Shown here piece by piece: positions 8,319 to 17,778 of a stretch of 64,000 nucleotides of DNA; position 1 is the stretch's first letter; every line of letters begins with the position of its first letter. This stretch comes from Planctomycetota bacterium (GTDB lineage: Bacteria; Planctomycetota; UBA1135; UBA2386). A program made the position numbers and the translations under genes. The notes beneath the pieces are model-generated. The model searched no databases. It was not told the DNA's origin and worked only from the letters and a program-made list of their open reading frames with translations. Location: positions 62,001 to 126,000 of the forward strand of contig JANQJF010000102.1 of the NCBI GenBank assembly GCA_028281765.1. Reading direction: 5' to 3'.

Positions 8319-8957
8319 GTGGACGACATCGGATCGACACGGTCACGCGCGGCACTGAGCGGAATCGAACAGCGCGTCTTGGCCGTACGCGACGACTCGT
8401 TGTTCGACCGCGAGTCGCATCACATCGGCGGTTCGCCGAGCGGGATCGGTCCGCGCGGCCTGCCGGTCTGCACGAACTGCCACCGACCACTCGCGTTCGC
8501 CCTGCAGATCGACACGCACGATTCGCGCCTCGGAATCCAGCCATGGACGACGCGACACCTCTACGTGCTGACGTGTCCGAGTTGCGACACGCAGACCTGT
8601 GATCACACGCACTACGCGTCGTCCCGTTCGGGCCGCAGTCTGCGACTCGTTCGGCAGCCTGCGGGTCACGTGATCGACGCCGAGCATCCGCGCACCTGGC
8701 CCGAGCTTCGACTCGAGATCCTGGAGGACGCGGAGCCGGCGTTCGACGGGCCCTTCCATCAATGGGGCGGCGATCCGATCTGGCTCGGCGACGCGCTCGA
8801 GCCGTCGTGCACGAGCTGCCGCTCGCCGATGACGTTCGTCCTGCAGATCGATTCGGAACCGGAGAACGGAGTCCTCTTCGCCGATCACGGCATGCTGTAC
8901 GCGTTCGCGTGCTTCCGTTGCCACCAAGAAGTCGCGACGATCGTGCAGACGGCGTAG
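8319..8957 (+). CDS. Uncharacterised protein with duplicated CxxC/LQID zinc-ribbon module
   Basis: A 212-residue cytoplasmic protein made of two similar halves. Each begins with a CxxC pair (CTNC, about residue 51; CTSC, about 166), then a hydrophobic strand ending in LQID (FALQID and FVLQID), then a second CxxC-like pair (CPSC; CFRC) after a LYVLT or LYAFA strand. Eight such cysteines suggest two zinc sites. The CxxC...LQ layout recalls DUF1963/YwqG and the C-terminal domain of PDCD2/TSR4, but I cannot place it with confidence. A GTG at 8319 is the chosen start; no Shine-Dalgarno is evident. It stands alone 38 bp after the aminotransferase. Confidence 0.75.
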   Translation: MDDIGSTRSRAALSGIEQRVLAVRDDSLFDRESHHIGGSPSGIGPRGLPVCTNCHRPLAFALQIDTHDSRLGIQPWTTRHLYVLTCPSCDTQTCDHTHYASSRSGRSLRLVRQPAGHVIDAEHPRTWPELRLEILEDAEPAFDGPFHQWGGDPIWLGDALEPSCTSCRSPMTFVLQIDSEPENGVLFADHGMLYAFACFRCHQEVATIVQTA

Positions 8958-9068
8958 GAGACCGTCCGGAGACTCCAGAAGGGGTGGCCAAGAAGGCCCG
9001 AATCGGGTCCGATATGTGGTGCTCGGCGCCCAAGCGTGCGAGCCTCTCTTCACATTGGAGTCAGTCGC

Positions 9069-10700
9069 ATGAGACCCGCCACACCTGCCCTGTTGTGCAT
9101 GCTCGCGATGACCACGGCCGCCTCGGCGCAGACCGTGGGATCCTTCTTCACGTCCGGTCAAGGCTGCCCTACGAAACGCCCCCTCGTCTACGAGATCTTC
9201 ACGCCGGGAAACTTCGATCTCGACGGAACCACGATCGACTTCTTCCCGAACGGCCTCGGTGGCTACCTCATTGTCAGCGCAGGAGGGCAGTTGCCCTACG
9301 GCAATGGGTTCGATCTCACGCTTGGCGACGACGAAGTGTCCGCCCCGCAGAATCTCGGATTCACGTTTCCGTTCCCCGGCGGCACAACGACCGCGATCGA
9401 CGTGTCGTCCAACGGCTACGTCTACCTCGAGTCCGGCACGATCAACGACACCCGATGCTGCAGCGGTTCGACGCAGTTCAACGACTTCCGCAACCAGACC
9501 GCGAGCTTCGCACTGTTCGGCATGGACCTGCATCCGAGCGTCGGCGGGACAGTCTGGTTCGATACGGCCACGGTATTCGGGCAGCAGGTCGCCTACGTGA
9601 CGTGGGACGACGTCCCCGAGTACAACAACGCCGGATCGAACACGTGCCAGATCCAACTCTGGGACGACGGCCATGTCACGATGAACTACGACGGCTGTGC
9701 CGCGCTGACGCACGACACGCTCGTCGGGTTCTCGTTCGGCAATGGAGTCGAGGATGGTGGCGAGAGTGACATTTCGGCCGACATGCCGATCGACACGGGC
9801 GCCGGCACCGGTCCGCTGACCCTACGCGGTTCGGGCATCCCGACCATCGGACAGACGTTCGACGTCACGCTGGAGAACGTGCCATCCACCGCGTCTGCCG
9901 CCGCGCTCCTGCTCGGCGCGTTCCCGGTCAACTTCGATCTCGACGTCCTCGGGATGCACGACTGCGATCTGCTGAGCGTCGGCGACATCGGCTCGATCCC
10001 GATGACGATCCACGGGGATACGGCCAGCGTTCCGATGAACTTCTCATCGACACCGGGCACGGCTGGGCTCGTCATCGAGACGCAGGCCGCCGTCTTGGCA
10101 CTCGGGGTGAACCAGTTCGGGGCCGCGACGTCCGACCTCGGCACGATGACGATCGGGGACACGAGCCCTGTCGTCGTGCGCGCGAGCGGATCCAACACGT
10201 ACAACTCGGACACTTCGAGCGGGTTCTGGTCGATCACGAACGGCACCCTGCTCGACATCGTCTACGTCGAGCTCGACTGGGTGAACTCGAGCGTCTCGAA
10301 CACGCAGGACTTCGACACGGACCAAACCGGGATGGCCCAGCGCTTCGACGGGGGCGACAGCACCAACCCGTCGTGCCAGGGCACGTATCGGAACAGCAGC
10401 CATATCACTACCGGTCTGGACTTCTCCATCACGCCTACCTCGGCCTGCGACTCCGTCGCGCGTCAGGGCTGGATCGGGACGAACCCCGGAACGATCGCGA
10501 GTGAATTCCGCACCCTGGCGTTCCAGTTCACCGACTTCAACCCGGGCGAGACGTTCGAGCTCGACATCGACACGGACGGCGGCAGCACGAACGGCGGTGC
10601 GATGGCCGGCCTGGTCGTCACGGTCACGATGTCGGACGCCTCGGTGCGCACCGGGGAACTCGTGATGATCGACTCTCAGACTTCCCAGGTGAACCTCTGA
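9069..10700 (+). CDS. Large secreted protein, nidogen-like beta-sheet N-terminal region
   Basis: A 543-residue protein with a clear signal peptide ending TTAASAQ. Residues about 50-240 contain FTFPFPGGTTTAIDVSSNGY, FALFGMDLHPS, VAYVTWDDVPEY and a TCQIQLWDDGHVTMNY strand, the pattern of nidogen-like extracellular domains common in planctomycete secreted proteins. The middle holds an Ig-like segment (PTIGQTFDVTLENVPS). The C-terminal third (STNPSCQ...GWIGTNPG...FNPGETFELDIDTDGG) is another beta domain. A GGAG at 9057-9060, eight bases before the ATG, decides this start over an in-frame upstream one at 9036. It is probably a surface or secreted structural protein; no catalytic motif is seen. Confidence 0.78.
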   Translation: MRPATPALLCMLAMTTAASAQTVGSFFTSGQGCPTKRPLVYEIFTPGNFDLDGTTIDFFPNGLGGYLIVSAGGQLPYGNGFDLTLGDDEVSAPQNLGFTFPFPGGTTTAIDVSSNGYVYLESGTINDTRCCSGSTQFNDFRNQTASFALFGMDLHPSVGGTVWFDTATVFGQQVAYVTWDDVPEYNNAGSNTCQIQLWDDGHVTMNYDGCAALTHDTLVGFSFGNGVEDGGESDISADMPIDTGAGTGPLTLRGSGIPTIGQTFDVTLENVPSTASAAALLLGAFPVNFDLDVLGMHDCDLLSVGDIGSIPMTIHGDTASVPMNFSSTPGTAGLVIETQAAVLALGVNQFGAATSDLGTMTIGDTSPVVVRASGSNTYNSDTSSGFWSITNGTLLDIVYVELDWVNSSVSNTQDFDTDQTGMAQRFDGGDSTNPSCQGTYRNSSHITTGLDFSITPTSACDSVARQGWIGTNPGTIASEFRTLAFQFTDFNPGETFELDIDTDGGSTNGGAMAGLVVTVTMSDASVRTGELVMIDSQTSQVNL

Positions 10701-10713
10701 CGGAAATCCACGC

Positions 10714-10731
10714 GGGCGGCGTTTTTCGCCC
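10714..10731. terminator. Weak hairpin after the secreted-protein gene
   Basis: GGGCG (10714-10718) can pair with CGCCC (10727-10731), with a T-rich loop, 14 bp after the stop at 10700. No T-tract follows the stem, so termination efficiency is doubtful. Confidence 0.25.
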
Positions 10732-10832
10732 TCGCGCGAAATCAGTGGCCGGTTGCTAGTCTTGCGTCCCCGGCGCAACAGATCGGATCGCCCTTCCGGC
10801 CACCCGCGCCTAGCCGCTTCGGAGGCGCTGAA

Positions 10833-12275
10833 TTGCACGAACTGGCGAGATGCACGATCTGCTCGACGCTCTTGGCACTCATCTCGTGCCGCGCGCCGAT
10901 CGATCCGACACCGCGTGAGCACGGACTGAAGCTTCCCGACGCGTGGACGGCGGATGGCGCCACGAGCGGCACGGTTCGCGACGCGTGGTGGCAAGACTTC
11001 GGCGACCCCCAGCTCACCCACCTGGTCGAGCTGTCGTTCGCCCACAACCGCAACCTCGCCTCGGCGGCGGCCCGACTCGCCGCCGCGGTCGGTCGCGCGC
11101 GCCGCGCCAGCGCGGAGATCGGGCCGACGATCGATGCGACGTTCGGCCCGCGGCGGGAACGTCAGAACTTCGTCGGGCTGCCGATTCCCGGATCCGCCAA
11201 CGTGCTCTCGACGACCTTCTCGACGTTCGGCCTCGGCCTGAACATCGGCTGGGAGGTCGACCTCTGGGGCAGGATCCGCGCCGGCGAACTGCGATCGCAG
11301 CACGAGCTCGAAGCCGCCGCCGCGGACTTCCGGGGTGCGCGCCTCTCGCTCGCAGCGCAGACCGTGCGCGGCTGGTTCGCCGTCGTCGAAGCCCGCGCCC
11401 AGGTCGGACTCGCCGAAGACACGGCGCGGTCGTTCCGCGAATCGGCAGACCGGATCCGGTCGCGATTCGAACGCGGCGTGCGCCCCTCGCTCGACCTGCG
11501 CCTCGCGCGCAGCGAGGTCGAGACGGCGGAGGCCTCGGTGGCACAGCGCCGCAACGAGCTGCAGCGCGTCAGCCGCGCGCTCCAGGTGCTGACCGGTGCG
11601 TATCCCGACGGAAATGCACCCGAGTCCGTCGTGCTGCCGACGTTCCCCGGCCCGGCACCCGCAGGCGTGCCGGCCGAAGTCCTCGCGCGCCGCCCGGACC
11701 TCGTCGCGGCCGAGCGACGTCTCGCTTCGGCGGACGCGAACCTCGGCCAGGCGCGGGCCGCGCTCTACCCCGCGCTCAGCCTGACGGCGACCGGGGGCAC
11801 CCGCAGTGACGACGTCGGCGACCTGCTCGACGGAGACTTCCGCGTGTGGTCGATCGCCGGCAATGTCTTGGCCCCGATCGTCGACTGGGGCCGACGTCGC
11901 GCCGACATCGAAGTCAGCGACGCCCTGCGGCACGAGGCGTACGCGGCGTGGGCCGGCGCCGTCCTCGACGCGCTGAGCGAAGTCGAAGGCGCACTCGCCG
12001 CCGAGCAGTATCTCGCGGTGCAGGAGCGACACCTCGAAGCCGCTGCGCGAGAGGCGGCGGCCGCACGCACACTGTCCGAAGACCGCTACGCCCGTGGCCT
12101 GGTCGACGTGATCACCCTCCTCACCGCGCAACGGAGCGACGTCACGGCGCAGAGCCAGCTCCTCGCGATTCGACGCGCGCGCCTCGACGTGCGCGTCGAC
12201 CTCATGCTCGCCTTGGGTGGCGGGTTCGATCTCAGTGCCCCGAAAAACGACTCGACCGACGACAATGGCAGCTGA
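10833..12275 (+). CDS. RND efflux outer-membrane factor (NodT/OprM type lipoprotein)
   Basis: A 480-residue outer-membrane channel component of a tripartite efflux pump. A short N-terminal hydrophobic stretch ends in a lipobox (LISC, Cys19). The two-fold TolC repeat follows: WWQDFGDPQL opens the first half with NLASAAARL helices, and LGLNIGWEVDLWGRIRAGE is the outer-membrane strand signature. The second half repeats it, with ARRPDLVAAERRLASADANLGQARAALYP and IAGNVLAPIVDWGRRRADI. The start is TTG, supported by GGAGG at 10821-10825 and by the lipoprotein signal; no in-frame ATG serves. It is the first gene of a three-gene pump operon and overlaps the adaptor start by 11 bases. Confidence 0.93.
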   Translation: MHELARCTICSTLLALISCRAPIDPTPREHGLKLPDAWTADGATSGTVRDAWWQDFGDPQLTHLVELSFAHNRNLASAAARLAAAVGRARRASAEIGPTIDATFGPRRERQNFVGLPIPGSANVLSTTFSTFGLGLNIGWEVDLWGRIRAGELRSQHELEAAAADFRGARLSLAAQTVRGWFAVVEARAQVGLAEDTARSFRESADRIRSRFERGVRPSLDLRLARSEVETAEASVAQRRNELQRVSRALQVLTGAYPDGNAPESVVLPTFPGPAPAGVPAEVLARRPDLVAAERRLASADANLGQARAALYPALSLTATGGTRSDDVGDLLDGDFRVWSIAGNVLAPIVDWGRRRADIEVSDALRHEAYAAWAGAVLDALSEVEGALAAEQYLAVQERHLEAAAREAAAARTLSEDRYARGLVDVITLLTAQRSDVTAQSQLLAIRRARLDVRVDLMLALGGGFDLSAPKNDSTDDNGS

Positions 12276-13479
12276 ATCCTCCGAAGAACGAATACTGCGG
12301 CTCGTGCTCCGGATCCTTCTTCCGGTGATCGTCCTCGGTGCGGGAATCGCCGGCGGCTACGGCATCTACCTCGCGCGGCCCGAAGCAGAGACGACGGACG
12401 TCCAAAACCTCGCCCCGCTCGTCGAGGTCGAGACGCTGCAACCCGAGTCCATCCGCCTCGACGTCGAGGCTCGCGGCACGGTGCGCGCGCGGACTGAGTC
12501 CGCGCTCGTCGCCGAGGTCGCGGGGCGCGTCGTCGAGATCGCTCCATCGCTGGAAGCCGGCGCGTTCTTCGATCAGGACGACGTCCTCGTGAAGATCGAG
12601 AAGCGCGACTACGAACTCGCGGTTGTCCGCGCCAACGCCGAGATCGCCCAAGCCAAGCAGGCGCGCGACATCGAACGCGCCGAAGCCGAGGCCGCGGTCG
12701 AGGAGTGGAAGTCGTTCTCCGAGGAGCCGCCGCCGGAGCTCGTGCGGCGCGTGCCCCAGCTCGCGGCGGCGGACGCCCGGGTGGAGGCCGCCGACGCCGC
12801 GCTCGAATCGGCGAAGCGCGATCTCGCGCGGACCGAAGTGCGCGCCCCCTACGCCGGCCGCGTGCGCTCGAAGCAGGTCGACGTCGGCCAGTTCGTCGTG
12901 CGCGGAACCGTGCTCGCACGGCTCTACGCGGTCGACTACGCCGAGGTGCGGCTCCCGCTCCACGATCGGGACCTCGAGTTCGTCGACATCCCGATCGACT
13001 TCCGGGGCCGCGACCAAACGGGGTCGAGCCCGGAGGTCACGATCACCGCGCGCTTCGGCGGACAGACGCACGAATGGCAGGGCCACATCGTGCGCACCGA
13101 GGGTCAACTCGACGACACGAGCCGCATGCTGCACGCGATCGCGCGCATCGACGATCCGTACGGCCGGGTCGAAAGCGGCAGCAAACGACCGCCTCTCCTC
13201 GTCGGCATGTTCGTCACCGCGCGGATCCAGGGGCGCCGCGCCGACGACGTCTTCGTCGTCCCGCGACACGCGCTACGAGGAGAAGACCGGGTCCTGATCA
13301 TCGGTGACGAGAACCGCATCACGGTCCGGCAGGTCGAGATCCTGCGGACCGACGGTGAGACGGTCTACGTCCGCGGCGGCGTGCAGGCCGGCGAACGACT
13401 CTGCACGACCCGGCTCGAGATCTATTCCGAACAGATGCTGGTCCGCGTCGCGGGCGACAAAGAGAAGGAGAACGGCTGA
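12265..13479 (+). CDS. RND efflux periplasmic adaptor (membrane fusion protein)
   Basis: A 404-residue adaptor linking the inner-membrane pump to the outer-membrane factor. A single membrane segment (about 12-34) anchors it. The N-terminal lipoyl half has GTVRARTESALVAEVAGRVVEI, an alpha-hairpin of about 110 residues follows, and the return lipoyl half is RTEVRAPYAGRVRSKQVDVGQFV. The beta-barrel and membrane-proximal domains cover about 220-395 (VFVVPRHALRGEDRVLII). The ATG at 12265 lies inside the outer-membrane factor gene. The stop TGA overlaps the permease start as TGATG. This matches the usual RND adaptor length and layout. Confidence 0.93.
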   Translation: MAAESSEERILRLVLRILLPVIVLGAGIAGGYGIYLARPEAETTDVQNLAPLVEVETLQPESIRLDVEARGTVRARTESALVAEVAGRVVEIAPSLEAGAFFDQDDVLVKIEKRDYELAVVRANAEIAQAKQARDIERAEAEAAVEEWKSFSEEPPPELVRRVPQLAAADARVEAADAALESAKRDLARTEVRAPYAGRVRSKQVDVGQFVVRGTVLARLYAVDYAEVRLPLHDRDLEFVDIPIDFRGRDQTGSSPEVTITARFGGQTHEWQGHIVRTEGQLDDTSRMLHAIARIDDPYGRVESGSKRPPLLVGMFVTARIQGRRADDVFVVPRHALRGEDRVLIIGDENRITVRQVEILRTDGETVYVRGGVQAGERLCTTRLEIYSEQMLVRVAGDKEKENG

Positions 13480-16400
13480 TGCGCAAGGCCGTCGCCTGGT
13501 TCGTCCACAACCCGGTCGCCGCGAACCTGCTGATGTTCGCGATCATCGCCGGGGGAATACTCTCGGTCTCCGGCATCAAGAAGGAGGTTTTCCCCGAGTT
13601 CCGGGCGAACACGATCAACGTCTCCGTCGTCTATCCCGGCGCGAGCCCGGAAGAGGTCGAAGAGTCGATCTGCAAGCGCATCGAGGAGGAGCTCGAGAGC
13701 GTCGACGGCGTCAAGGAGCTCCGCTCGCGCTCCGCAGAAGGCAGCGGCACCGTGTCCGCGGAACTCCTCGTCGGCACGGACACCGCGAAGGCGCTCGACG
13801 AGATCAAGACTCGGGTCGATTCGCTCGACACGCTGCCGGAAGAAGCCGAAGCGCCGATCGTCTCCGAGCTTCGCCTGCGTCGACAGACGATCAGCGTCGC
13901 GATCAGCGGCGAACTCGACGAACGCTCGCTCCGCGAGCTGGGTCAACAGGTGCGCGACGAAGTCGCCGAGCTCGACGGCATCACGCAGGTGCAACTGAGC
14001 GCGATTCGCCCATATGAGATCGCGATCGAAGTCAGCGAACAGGCGCTGCAGCGCCATGGGCTGACGTTCGACGAAGTCGTGACCGCCATCCGCCGATCTT
14101 CGTTGGACCTGCCCGGCGGATCCGTCAAGACGCGCGGCGGCGAAGTGCTGCTGCGTGCAATCGGCCAGGCATACTCCGGCCAGGAGTTCGAGAGGCTCGT
14201 CCTCTGGACCCGTCCGGACGGCTCTCGCCTGCGGCTCGGCGACGTCGCCGAGGTGCGCGACGGCTTCGCCGAATCCGACGAGAGCGCGCGCTTCGACGGC
14301 AAGCCCGCCGTGCTGATCGACGTCTTCCGCGTCGGCGACCAGGACGCGCTCGCGATCTCGACCGCGGTGCGCGACTACATCGCACGCTCGCAGCCACGCA
14401 TGCCCGAAGGCGTCACGCTGACCGCGTGGCGCGACGAAGCCCAGCTGCTCGAGAGTCGGCTCGAACTGCTCATCCGCAACGGGCTCTCCGGATTCGCGTT
14501 GGTCTTCGTCGTGCTCGCGCTGTTCTTGCGCTTTCGACTCGCGCTGTGGGTTTCGATCGGAATCCCGATCTCGTTTCTCGGCGCGCTCTGGTTGATGCCC
14601 GCACTCGGCGCGTCGATCAACATGCTGACGCTGTTCTCGTTCATCCTCGTGCTCGGGATCGTCGTCGATGACGCGATCGTGGTCGGCGAGAACGTCTACA
14701 CCCACAACCGCCAGGGCAAGACCGGCATCACGGCCGCGATCGAGGGTGCGCGCGAAGTCGCGGTTCCCGTGACGTTCGCGATCCTGACGACGATTGCCGC
14801 GTTTTTGCCGATGCTCAACGTGCCCGGACCGGTCGGCGAGCTCTGGGCCGTGATCCCGACGATCGTGATCGCGACCCTCATCTTCTCGATGGTCGAGTCG
14901 AAGCTCGTGCTGCCCGCGCACCTTCGGCATCTGGACGCACGGCCACCCAGGGGCCTGTGGACTCGGTTCCAGGATCGCTTCGCCAAGGCACTCGAAGGCT
15001 TCGCGCATCGACTCTACCGCCCGGTGCTCCAAGCCGCGCTGCACCGTCGCTACCTCACGGTCTCGATCGCGTGTGCGATCTTCGCACTGACGATCGGCGT
15101 CATCTCCGGGGGCTGGGTGCGCTTCGTGTTCTTCCCGCCGGTCGACGGCGACAACGTCGTCGTCGACGTGACGCTGCCCGCCGGCACACCCGCGAGCCAG
15201 ACGGCTGACGAGATGCTGGCACTCGAGAATGCGGCGCTACGCCTGCGCGACGACTTCCCGGACGACATCCAGCACGTAATGACGAGCGTCGCGACGCAGC
15301 CCTTCCGCCTCGCGCAGGAGGAAGGTGGCGGCCGCATCGCCGAGGCCAACCGAGGCGGCCACTTCGGCGAGGTGAACATTCAGCTCGCCCCGTCCGAGCG
15401 CCGCAGAGCGACCAGTAAGCAGATCGAACAGCGCTGGCGCGAGATCGCCGGCGAAGTCCCGGGCGCTGTCGAGGTCGCGTTCTCGTCCTCGCTCCTGAGC
15501 GTCGGCGCCGACCTCGAGATCCGCCTGCGCGGCGAGGACATGGATGAGCTCCTGGCAGCCGTCGCGAAGGTCGAGAACAAGCTCGCCGAGTACCCGGCCG
15601 TATCCGACGTCCGCAACTCGTTCCGCGCAGGCAAGGCCGAGGTCGAGCTGCAGATCCGCGAGACCGCCGAACCACTCGGCGTGACGCTGTCGGACCTCGC
15701 GCGCCAGGTGCGGCAGGGCTTCTACGGCGCGGAGGCGCAGCGCGTGCAGCGCGGCCGCGACGACATCAAGGTCATGGTGCGGTATCCGCGCGAGCAACGC
15801 CGCTCGCTGAGCGACCTCGAGCAGATGCGTATCCGCACGCCGCGCGGCGACGAAGTTCCATTCGCGACCGTCGCCGAGATGAGCCTCGGCCAGGGCGCGG
15901 CGTCCATCGAACGCGTCAACCGCAAGCGCGCGATCTCCATCACCGCGGAGATCGACGAATCGACGTCCGACTCGAACACGATCCTCACGAGCATGGACAA
16001 GGAGTTCCTCCCGCGCCTCGCGGCCGAACACCGCGGGATCACGTACTCGTTCCAAGGCGAACAGCAGCAGCAGGCCGACACGCTCAGCGGGCTCGGCACG
16101 GGTTCGATCTTCGCGCTGCTGCTGATCTACGGCCTCATGGCGATCCCCTTCCGCTCGTACACCCAGCCCCTGATCGTCATGAGCGTGATCCCGTTCGGCC
16201 TCGTGGGCGCGGTGATCGGACACATTATCATGGGGATGGAGCTGAGCATCCTGTCGCTGTGCGGCATCGTCGCGCTCGCTGGTGTCGTCGTGAACGACAG
16301 CCTCGTCCTCGTCGACTTCGTCAACCGCCGGCGCGACTCCGGCGGCAACCTGCTCGAGGCCGTGCGCGACGCGGGCGTCGCGCGCTTCCGCCCGATCATG

Positions 16401-16640
16401 CTGACGTCGCTGACGACGTTCGCCGGGCTGTTCCCGCTGCTGCTCGAACAAAGCGTGCAGGCGAAGTTCTTGGTGCCGATGGCCGTCTCGCTCGCGTTCG
16501 GCGTGCTGTTCGCGACGTTCATCACGCTGATCCTGATCCCCGTCGTGTATTTGATGCTCGACGACTACCACCGATTCCGCACCTGGCTCTGGGGCAAGCC
16601 CGAGCACGCGCAGTCCAACGACCCCGCCGCGACCGCGTAG
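13479..16640 (+). CDS. RND efflux permease (AcrB/HAE1 superfamily)
   Basis: A 1053-residue proton-driven inner-membrane pump with twelve expected membrane helices and two large periplasmic loops. The N-terminus AWFVHNPVAANLLMFAII is TM1. GIVVDDAIVVGENVYTH in TM4 contains the paired aspartates of the proton relay. The second half repeats the pattern with IVALAGVVVNDSLVLVDFVN and the C-terminal TM cluster. Length is typical of the family. The closest style is the VexK-like HAE1 group rather than AcrB itself; substrates are probably amphipathic compounds but cannot be predicted. GAAGGAG lies upstream and the start is coupled to the adaptor by TGATG. Confidence 0.95.
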   Translation: MRKAVAWFVHNPVAANLLMFAIIAGGILSVSGIKKEVFPEFRANTINVSVVYPGASPEEVEESICKRIEEELESVDGVKELRSRSAEGSGTVSAELLVGTDTAKALDEIKTRVDSLDTLPEEAEAPIVSELRLRRQTISVAISGELDERSLRELGQQVRDEVAELDGITQVQLSAIRPYEIAIEVSEQALQRHGLTFDEVVTAIRRSSLDLPGGSVKTRGGEVLLRAIGQAYSGQEFERLVLWTRPDGSRLRLGDVAEVRDGFAESDESARFDGKPAVLIDVFRVGDQDALAISTAVRDYIARSQPRMPEGVTLTAWRDEAQLLESRLELLIRNGLSGFALVFVVLALFLRFRLALWVSIGIPISFLGALWLMPALGASINMLTLFSFILVLGIVVDDAIVVGENVYTHNRQGKTGITAAIEGAREVAVPVTFAILTTIAAFLPMLNVPGPVGELWAVIPTIVIATLIFSMVESKLVLPAHLRHLDARPPRGLWTRFQDRFAKALEGFAHRLYRPVLQAALHRRYLTVSIACAIFALTIGVISGGWVRFVFFPPVDGDNVVVDVTLPAGTPASQTADEMLALENAALRLRDDFPDDIQHVMTSVATQPFRLAQEEGGGRIAEANRGGHFGEVNIQLAPSERRRATSKQIEQRWREIAGEVPGAVEVAFSSSLLSVGADLEIRLRGEDMDELLAAVAKVENKLAEYPAVSDVRNSFRAGKAEVELQIRETAEPLGVTLSDLARQVRQGFYGAEAQRVQRGRDDIKVMVRYPREQRRSLSDLEQMRIRTPRGDEVPFATVAEMSLGQGAASIERVNRKRAISITAEIDESTSDSNTILTSMDKEFLPRLAAEHRGITYSFQGEQQQQADTLSGLGTGSIFALLLIYGLMAIPFRSYTQPLIVMSVIPFGLVGAVIGHIIMGMELSILSLCGIVALAGVVVNDSLVLVDFVNRRRDSGGNLLEAVRDAGVARFRPIMLTSLTTFAGLFPLLLEQSVQAKFLVPMAVSLAFGVLFATFITLILIPVVYLMLDDYHRFRTWLWGKPEHAQSNDPAATA

Positions 16641-16647
16641 CGAACCC

Positions 16648-17778
16648 ATGTGGCGACGCGCTCGAATCGGATGCTCGGTGCTCGCGGCGCTCGTCGCCGT
16701 CACCGCAGGCCTCTGGCTGTGGGCGAACTGGACGTTCGTCCACCGACTCGCGACGTATCCTTGGGGAGCCGAGGTCACGAACGTCGCGTGGTACGAGCCA
16801 CGAGAAGCCGTCCCCGGCGACTTTCGTTCCGAGTTCGCGTCCGCGTCACCGGCGTCCCTCGGCTTCGATCCGGAAGCGCTCGAGGAGTCCGTCACGCTTG
16901 CACGAGCGTACGAGTCCTCCGCATTCCTGGTCCTGCGGCGCGGCGTGATCGCGCACGAACACTACGGTCCCGAGTGGGGACCGGACGCGCCGACCAACTC
17001 GTTCTCGATGGCGAAGACGCTGCTCGCACTCCTGTGTGGCGCGGCGATCGGGCGTGGGGAGATCGGCTCGGTCGACGATCCGGTCGAGCAATACGTCCCC
17101 GAATGGCTCGGGCAGGACCGAGGCGCGATTCGCCTGCGCGACCTGATGCGCATGCAGAGCGGACTGCTCTACGAGAACGATCGCGAAGACCCGTTCTCCG
17201 CTCTCGTGCAGATGCACGTCGGCGACGACAGCTTGCCGATCGTCCTCGCGCAGCAGCCGAGTCGCCCGCCAGGAATCGACTACGAGTACAACAACCTCAA
17301 CGCGCAGCTCGTCGGCGTGATCCTCGAGCGCGTGTCGGGCCGGCGATACGCGGAGCTACTCTCGGAGCGCCTGTGGCAGCCGATCGGCGGCCGTGGCGCT
17401 TCGGTCTGGCTCGACGCGGAAGGCGGGCTCGCGAAGATGTACGGATGCGTGTTCGCGACCGCGCGGGATTGGGCCCGCGTCGGGGAACTCGTCCGGCACC
17501 GCGGACGCGTCGACGACCGGCAGGTGATCGATCCCGATTGGTTTTCGACGATCGAGACGGCATCGCAGCACAAGTCCGACTACGGGATGTTCGTCTGGCT
17601 CGGCGAGGGCGACCCGACGCTCAACCTCCCGCCGTTCGTGTATCTCGACGGGAAGGCCAAGCAGCGCGTGTTCGTCGTCCGGGATCTCGAACTCGTCGTC
17701 GTGCGCACCGGTGAAAACACGAAGGGCTGGTCGGACGAAAAGTTGCTCGGCAGCGTGACCGCGGCGATTCGCGACTAG
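16648..17778 (+). CDS. Membrane-anchored serine hydrolase (class C beta-lactamase fold)
   Basis: A 376-residue penicillin-binding-like hydrolase with an N-terminal membrane anchor (about 8-28). The catalytic SxxK is SMAK (Ser120, Lys123). The YxN-type motif is Y214-N215-N216 within YEYNNLN, and YGMFVWLGEG followed by RVFVVRDLELVVVRTG gives the last strands. The closest style is the 6-aminohexanoate-dimer hydrolase/EstB group rather than true beta-lactamases. The substrate is unknown: esters, amides or peptidoglycan peptides are all possible. It starts 7 bp after the RND permease and may be read through from the pump operon. Its TAG stop shares the palindrome CTAG with the opposing gene. Confidence 0.88.
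   Translation: MWRRARIGCSVLAALVAVTAGLWLWANWTFVHRLATYPWGAEVTNVAWYEPREAVPGDFRSEFASASPASLGFDPEALEESVTLARAYESSAFLVLRRGVIAHEHYGPEWGPDAPTNSFSMAKTLLALLCGAAIGRGEIGSVDDPVEQYVPEWLGQDRGAIRLRDLMRMQSGLLYENDREDPFSALVQMHVGDDSLPIVLAQQPSRPPGIDYEYNNLNAQLVGVILERVSGRRYAELLSERLWQPIGGRGASVWLDAEGGLAKMYGCVFATARDWARVGELVRHRGRVDDRQVIDPDWFSTIETASQHKSDYGMFVWLGEGDPTLNLPPFVYLDGKAKQRVFVVRDLELVVVRTGENTKGWSDEKLLGSVTAAIRD

Noticed and set aside
15237..16895. 552-residue open frame antisense to the RND permease
   Set aside because: It lies opposite a canonical RND pump and carries no recognisable motif.
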